Shown here: positions 8,263-14,232 of the stretch, piece after piece
How positions within the stretch are numbered: position 1 is the first letter of the stretch
How the letters are laid out: each line of letters starts with the position of its first letter
DNA from: Clostridia bacterium
GTDB taxonomy: Bacteria; Bacillota_A; Clostridia; Christensenellales; UBA1242
Length of the DNA: 14,258 nt
Direction of reading: 5' to 3'
Assembly (NCBI GenBank): GCA_017403205.1
Contig: JAFQOM010000105.1
Span: 1-14,258 of the forward strand
Notes under the pieces: generated by a model
The model's input: only the letters and a program-made list of their open reading frames with translations
Databases searched by the model: none
Told to the model about the DNA's origin: nothing
Made by a program: the position numbers and the translations under genes

Positions 8263-8395
8263 CAGATAAAACTTTTCTGCCACGGTTTCTACGTCTTTTT
8301 AAAACTTTTCTGCCATTTCTTGTAGCCATTCTTTTTCTAAAACCATGAACTTTAACTCTGCTTCTTTTGTTTGGTTGATAAGTTCCTTTTTCCAT
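8258..8395 (-). CDS. rpmH: 50S ribosomal protein L34
   Basis: This 45-aa very basic protein of the large ribosomal subunit reads [19 protein letters not shown] at its start, then [18 protein letters not shown] and RGRKVLSA, an almost canonical L34. The start ATG (8393-8395) is preceded by a perfect AGGAGG (8401-8406) with a 5-base spacer, the best ribosome site in the window, as expected for a highly expressed gene. It heads the rpmH-rnpA-yidD-yidC-jag operon. The start has MEKGTYQP instead of the commoner MKRTYQP. Confidence 0.97.
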   Translation of the reverse strand: MEKGTYQPNKRSRVKVHGFRKRMATRNGRKVLKRRRNRGRKVLSA

Positions 8396-8440
8396 AATGT
8401 CCTCCTGTTTTATTTTTTACAAGTTTGTCCAAAGTTTATT

Positions 8441-8467
8441 GTTATAAAGCCAATTAATAAAAACCAA
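8441..8467 (-). promoter_or_regulatory. Possible rpmH operon promoter
   Basis: On the minus strand TTGGTT (8462-8467) and TATAAC (8441-8446) stand 15 bases apart, just after the second upstream terminator and about 45 bases before rpmH. The spacer is shorter than the ideal 17. An upstream promoter is required here because two terminators separate rpmH from the gene before it. Confidence 0.4.
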
Positions 8468-8471
8468 AAAC

Positions 8472-8512
8472 AAAAAACCACTTGGTCTGCTTAAAAAACT
8501 TCAAGTGATTTT
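8472..8512 (-). terminator. Second tandem terminator before rpmH
   Basis: On the minus strand AAAATCACTTG (8502-8512) pairs with CAAGTGGTTTT (8474-8484) through one G-U wobble, with a 17-base loop. It is followed by a T-rich run (six T, G, five T). No gene lies between it and the first terminator upstream, so it looks like a back-up. Confidence 0.75.
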
Positions 8513-8534
8513 GGAAAAGATTTTTATTACAAAT

Positions 8535-8589
8535 AAAAAGTCACCAAAATTAAACTTGCCCTCGTAGTTTAGTTCATTTTTAGTGACTT
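8535..8589 (-). terminator. First terminator after the unknown gene
   Basis: AAGTCAC (8538-8544) pairs with GTGACTT (8583-8589). Inside, AAAA/TTTT and TAAACT (8551-8556) with AGTTTA (8566-8571) extend it to a long interrupted hairpin with a 9-base apical loop. The minus strand then reads TTTTTATTT. It lies about 50 bases beyond the stop of the 339-aa gene. The elaborate stem is larger than a simple terminator needs. Confidence 0.7.
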
Positions 8590-8637
8590 GTCAATTAAAA
8601 TATTTTCGATTTATTATTTTTAACTATTTGCACAAAT

Positions 8638-9657
8638 TTATTGGTTTAAATCCGACCCTTCCGTTTGAGAGTTAGGCGCTACATCTCGCTTAAATAAAGA
8701 GGTTTGTCCAATCAATTGTTCATCAACATCTAAATCAGATTCATCAGTCGGCCCCACAAGTTCACCTTCTTCTGTATTGCCAACCAACACAAAAACATCT
8801 CCCTCGTGTTCATAAATAGATCCTGAATAAGACTCTCCGGTGCTGGTTCTATAACTACCATCTGAATATTTGTATAAAGGAGAGTATTGATCATCAAACC
8901 CAACAATCTCTGGTGTAGCGGAACCAAAAACCATTTGGTCACCAATAAATTGATCGTCTTCTTTTTGTTGTTGTTCTGCAAATTCTCTTTGCCTTAGATA
9001 TCTACTTGCAACTAAACCTGAATATCTACCTAAACCATTTAAGGTCATAACTTTTTCTTCTTTTTGTTCTGGATCAAGATTATTAATTGCGCAATAATTT
9101 TTATGTTGATCTAAAGCAATATCGTGTAAAACTTGAACTCTTAAATCAACATCTTCTACATCAATTTTTGTTTTATCATCAATTGTTCTTGCTGGCTTGC
9201 CAGAAAATTCTACTTTGCCAGAAAAATATTTGCTTAATGGTGTTTTACTTATAATATCTACAGCTGAAGTAGCGTTTAAATCATCCACCTTAGAAAATTG
9301 TTTTATAACCCTTGTTTGAAGAACATATAAATGAAACAAATCTACAGTTGAAAGTTGATCAATCCAATTTTTCTTAGCATCTTGCAATTCTAAGTATCTA
9401 ACAGATCCATTGTAATCATTTTCAAAAAACCTATCGGCACAAGCCTTATAAATATCCCTTATGCCGGTAGAAATTCTGTCTGTTTTTAAAAATTCTTTAT
9501 ATTTTTCAGAAAGAGGTCTTCCATTTGCGGTTGCATAATTATCTAAACTATTAACGTCTGCTGCTACTGCACCAGAAAACATTGATCTCATCAAATTATT
9601 ATTTTCTCCAACAAGACTTCTCATAACTTGCCATTGTTGCCTTTCAGTTAAATCCAT
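8638..9657 (-). CDS. Protein of unknown function beside oriC
   Basis: I do not recognise this 339-aa protein. It has no signal peptide or membrane segment and only two cysteines (73 and 189). Residues 1-230 look helix-rich and mixed-charge, ending in a Gln/Glu-rich stretch (224-236). Residues 240-339 are polar and acidic, with a Gly/Ser/Tyr-rich, probably beta-forming part (261-292) and a disordered-looking acidic tail. The ATG follows AAAGGGG (9664-9670) at good spacing, an extended -10 lies just upstream and terminators follow, so it is a genuine single-gene unit. It sits between dnaN and rpmH, where Bacillota normally have no such gene, behind an exact DnaA box. Its 3' third is about 40% GC on hand-counted lines, above its neighbours (about 23-30%), which may indicate transfer or protein composition. 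Confidence 0.85.
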   Translation of the reverse strand: MDLTERQQWQVMRSLVGENNNLMRSMFSGAVAADVNSLDNYATANGRPLSEKYKEFLKTDRISTGIRDIYKACADRFFENDYNGSVRYLELQDAKKNWIDQLSTVDLFHLYVLQTRVIKQFSKVDDLNATSAVDIISKTPLSKYFSGKVEFSGKPARTIDDKTKIDVEDVDLRVQVLHDIALDQHKNYCAINNLDPEQKEEKVMTLNGLGRYSGLVASRYLRQREFAEQQQKEDDQFIGDQMVFGSATPEIVGFDDQYSPLYKYSDGSYRTSTGESYSGSIYEHEGDVFVLVGNTEEGELVGPTDESDLDVDEQLIGQTSLFKRDVAPNSQTEGSDLNQ

Positions 9658-9684
9658 AATTATCCCCTTTATTTTACAACAATT

Positions 9685-9693
9685 ATTTTAACA
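9685..9693 (-). promoter_or_regulatory. Promoter of the unknown gene, extended -10
   Basis: The minus strand reads TGTTAAAAT, an extended -10 (TG plus TAAAAT), about 28 bases before the ATG of the 339-aa gene, with no clear -35. The longer string TATGTTAAAATA (9684-9695) is identical to the recF promoter on the other strand. Confidence 0.5.
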
Positions 9694-9786
9694 TAACTTG
9701 TTTAAAATATAAATAGTTAGTGTGCACATATTTATAAAAATTTTAAATTTAAAAGGCGATTAAGTTACGCACAAAACTTTGAAAAA

Positions 9787-9795
9787 TGTGGATAA
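9787..9795 (-). promoter_or_regulatory. Exact-consensus DnaA box
   Basis: The minus strand reads TTATCCACA, a perfect 9/9 match to the consensus DnaA box and the only exact one noticed in the window. It lies in the gap between dnaN and the unknown gene, about 100 bases upstream of that gene's predicted -10. A weaker two-mismatch candidate (TTACGCACA, 9765-9773) is nearby. Confidence 0.8.
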
Positions 9796-9850
9796 CTTTT
9801 ATTTTTAATTTTTGTTAATTTTCTTTTATTTAGCGGTTTTTAACAAATAT

Positions 9851-9880
9851 ACTATATTATTATTTTAATTATAATATAGT
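9851..9880 (-). repeat. 10-bp perfect inverted repeat between dnaN and the unknown gene
   Basis: ACTATATTAT (9851-9860) and ATAATATAGT (9871-9880) are perfectly complementary around a 10-base AT loop. It lies just beyond the dnaN terminator. It lacks GC and a T-run, so it is not a terminator; an operator or an easily melted site is possible. The rest of 9658-9932 holds only the DnaA box, the promoter and the dnaN terminator. Confidence 0.6.
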
Positions 9881-9890
9881 GAAATAAAAC

Positions 9891-9924
9891 AAAAAAAACA
9901 GCAAGAAAAATTTTTCTTACTGCT
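9891..9924 (-). terminator. Intrinsic terminator after dnaN
   Basis: AGC (9900-9902) with GCT (9922-9924) plus AAGAAAAA/TTTTTCTT (9903-9918) form a hairpin with a small bulge. On the minus strand it is followed by eight T (9891-9898). It lies 8 bases beyond the dnaN stop. Confidence 0.8.
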
Positions 9925-9932
9925 TTAATTTT

Positions 9933-11039
9933 TTATTGATTGATTATCCTTACAGGTAAAATTAAATACAAATATTCTTCACCATCGCTTGGAGTAATTA
10001 CACATGGACTTGATGGCATGTTAAATTCTATTTTTATTGCTTCATCGTTAATTGTTCTTAAACATTCTGAAAAATATCTAGAGTTAAAAGCAATTGTTAA
10101 GTCATTACCTTTAAGAGAAATTCCAATATTTTCTTTAATATTTCCTATATCAGAATTTGAGGTAAGTGTAAGAAGTTTATCTTTTATATCAAATTTTACC
10201 AAATTGTTTCTATCAACTCTTGATAAAATAGAAGTTCTTTCAATTGCTTCTTCAAAAACATTTTTGTTAACTATTAAAGAAGTTGTAAATGATTTTGGAA
10301 TAATTTGTTTGTAATTAATAAAATCGCCGTCAATTAATCTTGTTATAATTTTTGTATTATCAACATCAACCATTAAAAAGTTCTTTTGAATATAAACTTT
10401 AATAGATTCATCACTGTCATCTAAAAATTTGCAAATTTCCGTTAAACTTTTTGCCGGAACTATAATGTTTGTTTTAACTGTAGTTGAAATAATTGGTTTT
10501 TTAACATAAGCAAGTCTATAACCATCTAAGCCAATAGAGTTAACAAAATTTTCTTCAATTTCAAAGCTGCAACCTTTTAAAACAGGCCTTGTATCATCAA
10601 GTGCTGTAGAAAATATTGATTTATTGATTAATCCTTTTAAATCTTTTTGAGAAATTTCAAAGTAATCGCCATCTTCTATTATCTTTAAATTTGGAAACTC
10701 TACAACATTATAACATTGAACAAAACTTTCACTATCTGTGTAATTAATTTTTAATTGATTTTTATCATTTAATTCTAATTCAATTTTTTCATTAGTAAGT
10801 TTTTTAATAAATTCTGAAAAAAACTTTCCTGGAACAACAGTTTCGCCATCAACTTTAACATCTGCCTTAATTGTTTTTTCAATAGCAAGTTCTAAGTCAG
10901 TAGCTGATAAAACAAGTTTATCATTTTCTGCAGTAAGTTTAATGCCCTCCAATACCGGATTAGTGGTTTTTGTTGAAATTGCTTTAATAACTTGAGTGGT
11001 TGCAATACTCAAATCAAGACCGTCGCAAACAATCTTCAT
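9933..11039 (-). CDS. dnaN: DNA polymerase III beta subunit (sliding clamp)
   Basis: This 368-aa protein forms the ring-shaped dimer that tethers DNA polymerase III to DNA and binds many replication and repair partners. The N-terminus (MKIVCDGLDLSIATTQVIKA) and the block VLEGIKLTAENDKLVLSATDLELAI fit the first clamp domain. GRDGYRLA-like GLDGYRLA lies in the middle, and the C-terminal LILPVRI matches the usual MPMRL-type ending. Length is normal for three clamp domains. The ATG follows AGGAG (11047-11051) with a 7-base spacer. It follows dnaA across the 390-bp oriC gap and ends in a terminator, so it is probably transcribed both from the dnaA promoter and from its own. Confidence 0.97.
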   Translation of the reverse strand: MKIVCDGLDLSIATTQVIKAISTKTTNPVLEGIKLTAENDKLVLSATDLELAIEKTIKADVKVDGETVVPGKFFSEFIKKLTNEKIELELNDKNQLKINYTDSESFVQCYNVVEFPNLKIIEDGDYFEISQKDLKGLINKSIFSTALDDTRPVLKGCSFEIEENFVNSIGLDGYRLAYVKKPIISTTVKTNIIVPAKSLTEICKFLDDSDESIKVYIQKNFLMVDVDNTKIITRLIDGDFINYKQIIPKSFTTSLIVNKNVFEEAIERTSILSRVDRNNLVKFDIKDKLLTLTSNSDIGNIKENIGISLKGNDLTIAFNSRYFSECLRTINDEAIKIEFNMPSSPCVITPSDGEEYLYLILPVRIINQ

Positions 11040-11128
11040 TTATATTCTCCTTTTTTTAAAAAATATTATTGATATTAGTGTGTGCAATTGTATATAACAC
11101 CCCAAAACAACAAAATCTTGTGTTTTTA

Positions 11129-11156
11129 ATTATAATCAATTTCAGCAAAAACGCAA
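11129..11156 (-). promoter_or_regulatory. Candidate dnaN promoter
   Basis: On the minus strand TTGCGT (11151-11156) and an exact TATAAT (11129-11134) are 16 bases apart, giving a leader of about 80 bases to dnaN. A near-consensus DnaA box (11165-11173) sits just upstream of the -35, so DnaA could influence it. Confidence 0.45.
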
Positions 11157-11164
11157 TATATTGT

Positions 11165-11173
11165 TGTGGATTA
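11165..11173 (-). promoter_or_regulatory. DnaA box, one mismatch
   Basis: Minus strand TAATCCACA differs from TTATCCACA at one position; it lies in oriC next to the candidate dnaN promoter. Confidence 0.6.
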
Positions 11174-11195
11174 TTTTTTTTGAGCAATTTAAAAA

Positions 11196-11204
11196 TGTTG
11201 ATAA
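11196..11204 (-). promoter_or_regulatory. DnaA box, one mismatch
   Basis: Minus strand TTATCAACA, one mismatch to consensus and the same variant as two other boxes in this gap. It overlaps the first ATAAGTA heptamer. Confidence 0.65.
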
Positions 11205-11298
11205 GTATTTGTTTTTTCGACCAAGTGTTCTAAAACATCTCACGTGTACTAAAAAACATATTAAAATAAGTATTTTAATTATAAGTAAAATATAAGTA
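11201..11298 (+). repeat. Four ATAAGTA heptamers in oriC
   Basis: ATAAGTA occurs at 11201-11207, 11266-11272, 11281-11287 and 11292-11298. The last three fall within 33 bases and next to a DnaA box (11312-11320). The heptamer could contribute to an origin-unwinding or DnaA-trio-like element, but AT richness alone makes some recurrence likely. Confidence 0.45.
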
Positions 11299-11311
11299 TG
11301 CTTTGTGAATA

Positions 11312-11320
11312 TGTTGATAA
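11312..11320 (-). promoter_or_regulatory. DnaA box, one mismatch
   Basis: Minus strand TTATCAACA, one mismatch to consensus; it lies 14 bases from the ATAAGTA cluster. Confidence 0.65.
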
Positions 11321-11392
11321 CTTTTAAGCAAACACAATATTTTGTGGTTATTAGCAAAAAAAAATTAAAAAATCAATAAATGTTGTTTAAAA

Positions 11393-11401
11393 TTATCAAC
11401 A
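11393..11401 (+). promoter_or_regulatory. DnaA box, one mismatch, opposite orientation
   Basis: Plus strand TTATCAACA, one mismatch to consensus, 29 bases from the dnaA stop and facing the other boxes across an A-rich tract. Confidence 0.6.
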
Positions 11402-11429
11402 ATTTTTGTAGAATTTTGTGTTAATTATG

Positions 11430-12791
11430 TTAATTTATGTCAGATTTTATCATTGCAATAATATCATCTATATTTGTTTTTAAAGACTTATCGGTCTTAA
11501 TATTTTGTGAAATCTTATCTCTTGCGTGGATAACTGTCGTGTGATCTCTACCACCAAAAGCATTGCCTATAGTAATAAGAGGGATGTCCATAAGTTCGGT
11601 TATTAGATATATACAAATTTGGCGAGGATCAACAATTTCTTTATTTTTCTTTTTGCCTATAAGATCCACCTTTTTAACATCGTAATACTTGCAAACAGTA
11701 TCCATAATTTTTTCGACTGACAAGTTTTGACCTTGAGCAGCAGTTATATCTTTTAAGGCTTCTTCAGCTTCAAACATAGTTGCTTTATCTTTTCCAATTA
11801 AGCTAGAAAGAGAAACAACCTTATTTAAACTGCCTTCAAGTTCTCTAATATTAGTATTAATCTTTTCAGCCAAAAACTCTAAAACATCACTATTTACGTT
11901 ATAGTTTTCAGTTTCTACTTTTTTTTGCAAAATAGCAAGTCTTGTTTCGTAGTCTGGTTTTTGTATATCTTGAATTAAACCACCTGTGAACCTAGATTTT
12001 AATCTTTCTTCCAAGGTTTCCATGTTTCTTGGGTGTTTATCAGAAGAAATAACAATTTGTTTGTCTAGTTGATACAAATCATTAAATGTGTGGAAAAACT
12101 CTTCTTGAGTACTGGTTTTATTTGCAATAAATTGAATATCATCAATCATTAAAACATCAACTTCACGATATTTATCTCTAAAAGCCTTGTTTGCATTTTC
12201 TTTTCTATCGGCTTTTAAAGCTTGAATATAGTCGTTAGTAAACTGTTCACTTGTAACATACAAAATTCTAATATTTTTATTATTTTTTTTAATATAATTA
12301 CCTATAGCGTGTAATAAGTGAGTTTTTCCCAAACCTACGCCGCCGTAAATAAATAGAGGATTATATTTTTTTCCAGGGTTTTCTGCAACACTTCTTGCTG
12401 CAGCATAAACAAACTGATTACTTTTACCAACAACAAAACTTTCAAATGTATACTTCTCGTTAAGTTTGTTTTTGATGTTCATCATTTGATTTGTTTCTAA
12501 AAACTCTTCATTTTCTTTAATTTCTTCCAAAAAGGCTTCTTTTTCGCTAGGTTCCAACACAACAACATCTTCAATATTGTCAAAATGTGTTTTTACTACG
12601 TTTAAAAGTTTTTCTTTATGTAGTTTAATAAGTTGATTTTTGTTTGTTGAAGTTGATGCCAAAACTATTAATTTGTTTTTATCAACTTTAATAGGTTCAA
12701 GTGTTTCAATATACAAATCATAACTAACAGCTGTTACAAGATTTTCCATATCTTTTAAAACATCATTCCAACGACTTAACAAATTATTCAT
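11430..12791 (-). CDS. dnaA: Chromosomal replication initiator DnaA
   Basis: This 453-aa AAA+ protein binds DnaA boxes, oligomerises with ATP and opens the origin. Domain I covers about 1-80 (starting MNNLLSRWNDVLKDMEN). Domain II is short (about 81-108) and Glu-rich. Domain III carries Walker A GGVGLGKTH (150-158), Walker B VLMIDDIQ (213-220), sensor I VISSDKHP (247-254) and RLKSRFTGGL (263-272) with the arginine finger region. Domain IV, the DNA-binding helix-turn-helix, carries the signature GGRDHTTVIHARDK (413-426). The ATG follows GAGG. It has a consensus promoter upstream and is transcribed toward the origin gap and dnaN. Confidence 0.98.
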   Translation of the reverse strand: MNNLLSRWNDVLKDMENLVTAVSYDLYIETLEPIKVDKNKLIVLASTSTNKNQLIKLHKEKLLNVVKTHFDNIEDVVVLEPSEKEAFLEEIKENEEFLETNQMMNIKNKLNEKYTFESFVVGKSNQFVYAAARSVAENPGKKYNPLFIYGGVGLGKTHLLHAIGNYIKKNNKNIRILYVTSEQFTNDYIQALKADRKENANKAFRDKYREVDVLMIDDIQFIANKTSTQEEFFHTFNDLYQLDKQIVISSDKHPRNMETLEERLKSRFTGGLIQDIQKPDYETRLAILQKKVETENYNVNSDVLEFLAEKINTNIRELEGSLNKVVSLSSLIGKDKATMFEAEEALKDITAAQGQNLSVEKIMDTVCKYYDVKKVDLIGKKKNKEIVDPRQICIYLITELMDIPLITIGNAFGGRDHTTVIHARDKISQNIKTDKSLKTNIDDIIAMIKSDIN

Positions 12792-12818
12792 AATTTCCTC
12801 ACAAAAACTTATACTTAT

Positions 12819-12846
12819 ATTATATATAATAATTAATATTTGTCAA
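12819..12846 (-). promoter_or_regulatory. dnaA promoter
   Basis: On the minus strand an exact TTGACA (12841-12846) and an exact TATAAT (12819-12824) are 16 bases apart, the best promoter in the window. The transcript would start about 20 bases before the dnaA ATG, with GAGG (12797-12800) as ribosome site. No DnaA box overlaps it, so the usual DnaA autoregulation is not evident. Confidence 0.8.
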
Positions 12847-13063
12847 GAAAATAAAGGGATTTAGACAAATTATACAAATAATTTTTTTATGCAAACCTAA
12901 CAAACTTAAAAAAAAATAAAAAAAACAAAAGATTTTATAATTATAATTTTATTTGTTATAAAAAAATAATTAAAATAATTATTAAAATATAACAAATTTT
13001 GACAAAAAAAGCATTATAAAAATCTTACTAAAATTTAATAAAAAAATATGTTTATAATAAAAA

Positions 13064-13097
13064 TTGTCTTTCTAAAACAATTAAAATATGTTAAAAT
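13064..13097 (+). promoter_or_regulatory. recF promoter, likely producing a near-leaderless mRNA
   Basis: Two overlapping readings exist: TTGTCT (13064-13069), 17 bases, TATGTT (13087-13092); or the extended -10 TGTTAAAAT (13089-13097). They place the transcript start at about 13099 or at about 13104, i.e. 5 to 0 bases before the recF ATG. No Shine-Dalgarno sequence precedes recF. Confidence 0.45.
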
Positions 13098-13103
13098 ATA
13101 TAC

Positions 13104-14204
13104 ATGTATATAAAAAGTGTAGAATTGCAAAATTTTAGAAATTATAAATATCAAAAAGTTGATTTAGCGCCTGGTTTAAATGTTTTTAAAGGAAAAAACG
13201 CACAAGGAAAAACCAATTTTTTAGAAAGTATTTATTTGTCTAGTATAGGAAAATCCCCCAAAACAACAAGGGAAAAGGATTTGATTTTGTGGAAAACAGA
13301 CAATGCAAAAATAAAAATTGAGCTAAAAAAACAGTATTTTGAGCAAACTATAGAGACTTTTTTATCTACTCAAAGTAAAAAATCTATAAAAATAAATGGC
13401 TTAAATATAAGAAAAATAGGTGATTTGATAGGTGAAATGCCTGTTGTATATTTTGCACCTGACGAAATTGGCCTTATAAAAGAAGGACCTGTTGATAGGC
13501 GTAGATTTATGGATATTGATATAAGTCAGCTTAACAAAAACTATTTTTATTTACTTTGCAGGTATGAAAAGGTTTTGCAAGAGCGAAACAAATTGCTAAA
13601 ACAAACAAAAAATATAGAAAATTTATACGATACAATTGATTTATGGGATGTTCAACTAGCAGACATTGCATCAAAAATAATATATTTTAGGCTTGATTTT
13701 ATCGACAAAATTAAAACATCTGCAAAACAAGTTCATTTAAATATAACTTCAAATAAAGAAACCTTAGAAGTAAGTTACCAAGGGATTAAAACAAAAAACA
13801 TTGAAGAGATTAAAGAAAAACTGCTAAAAGCCTATAAATCTAACATCAAAAAAGACTTTGAATTTGGCTATACAACCACCGGTCCACATAGAGATGATAT
13901 AGAAATTACTGTAAATGATATAGATATTAGAAATTTTGGCTCTCAAGGTCAACAAAGATTAGCGACGCTATCACTAAAAATAGCAGAACTTGTTTTGTTT
14001 GAGCAAATTACAAAAGAAAAACCTATTATTTTGTTGGATGATGTGTTAAGTGAGTTAGACAATACAAGATGTAAAAACTTTTTAAAAGAAATTAACGGAT
14101 ATCAAACCATTTTAACAACAACAAAATTTAATAGAAAAATAACAGAAAACGACGCAATTTTTGTTGTAAACGATGCTCAAATTGTAAACGAGATAAAAAG
14201 TTAA
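13104..14204 (+). CDS. recF: DNA replication and repair protein RecF
   Basis: This 366-aa SMC-like ATPase acts with RecO and RecR to load RecA at single-strand gaps. The start MYIKSVELQNFRNY is the conserved RecF beginning, which fixes the ATG. Walker A GKNAQGKTN is at 30-38, the TTGPHRDD block at 258-265, the ABC-type signature FGSQGQQR at 278-285, and Walker B with D-loop IILLDDVLSELD at 308-319. Length is normal. No ribosome site is visible before the ATG. It diverges from dnaA, whereas in Bacillus it follows dnaN in the same direction, and the small S4-like yaaA gene usually beside it is absent. Confidence 0.97.
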   Translation: MYIKSVELQNFRNYKYQKVDLAPGLNVFKGKNAQGKTNFLESIYLSSIGKSPKTTREKDLILWKTDNAKIKIELKKQYFEQTIETFLSTQSKKSIKINGLNIRKIGDLIGEMPVVYFAPDEIGLIKEGPVDRRRFMDIDISQLNKNYFYLLCRYEKVLQERNKLLKQTKNIENLYDTIDLWDVQLADIASKIIYFRLDFIDKIKTSAKQVHLNITSNKETLEVSYQGIKTKNIEEIKEKLLKAYKSNIKKDFEFGYTTTGPHRDDIEITVNDIDIRNFGSQGQQRLATLSLKIAELVLFEQITKEKPIILLDDVLSELDNTRCKNFLKEINGYQTILTTTKFNRKITENDAIFVVNDAQIVNEIKS

Positions 14205-14232
14205 AAATTATAGCAAAAAAAAAGAAAAAATA

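Larger units (their letters stand above)
11040..11429. other. oriC: Probable oriC between dnaA and dnaN
   Basis: This 390-bp gap has no credible gene and contains four 9-mers with one mismatch to the DnaA box, at 11165-11173, 11196-11204, 11312-11320 and 11393-11401. A fifth, two-mismatch candidate lies at 11343-11351. Very AT-rich stretches (11356-11395, 11240-11300) could be unwound. Known Bacillota origins place the unwinding region and DnaA boxes downstream of dnaA in this same gap. It also contains the likely dnaN promoter. An apparent 71-codon reading frame at 11142-11357 is chance. Confidence 0.78.
12792..13103. other. Very AT-rich divergent gap between dnaA and recF
   Basis: No gene is seen. 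By hand count, positions 12841-13080 contain 30 G or C in 240 bases, about 12%. It holds the dnaA promoter on the left and the recF promoter on the right, and is the point where gene direction switches. I found no convincing DnaA box here. The low stability could assist unwinding, but box placement favours the dnaA-dnaN gap as the core origin. Confidence 0.6.

Noticed and set aside
8730..8981. An 83-codon frame within the unknown gene
   Set aside because: It is an alternative frame of the longer 339-aa gene, lacks a ribosome site and has no recognisable features.
11237..11252. Possible parS site around CACGTG
   Set aside because: Only about 10 of 16 positions match the TGTTTCACGTGAAACA consensus; the flanking half-sites are missing.
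11142..11357. A 71-codon reading frame inside the dnaA-dnaN gap
   Set aside because: It is low-complexity, matches no family I know, overlaps three DnaA boxes and has no ribosome site; it is chance in AT-rich DNA.
11526..11534. CGTGGATAA, a one-mismatch DnaA box
   Set aside because: It lies inside dnaA and encodes part of the conserved VIHARD signature, so the sequence is explained by coding constraint.
12999..13020. TTGACA followed by TATAAA as a strong recF promoter
   Set aside because: The two elements are only 10 bases apart, too close for a sigma-70 promoter, and no other -10 lies at 16-18 bases.
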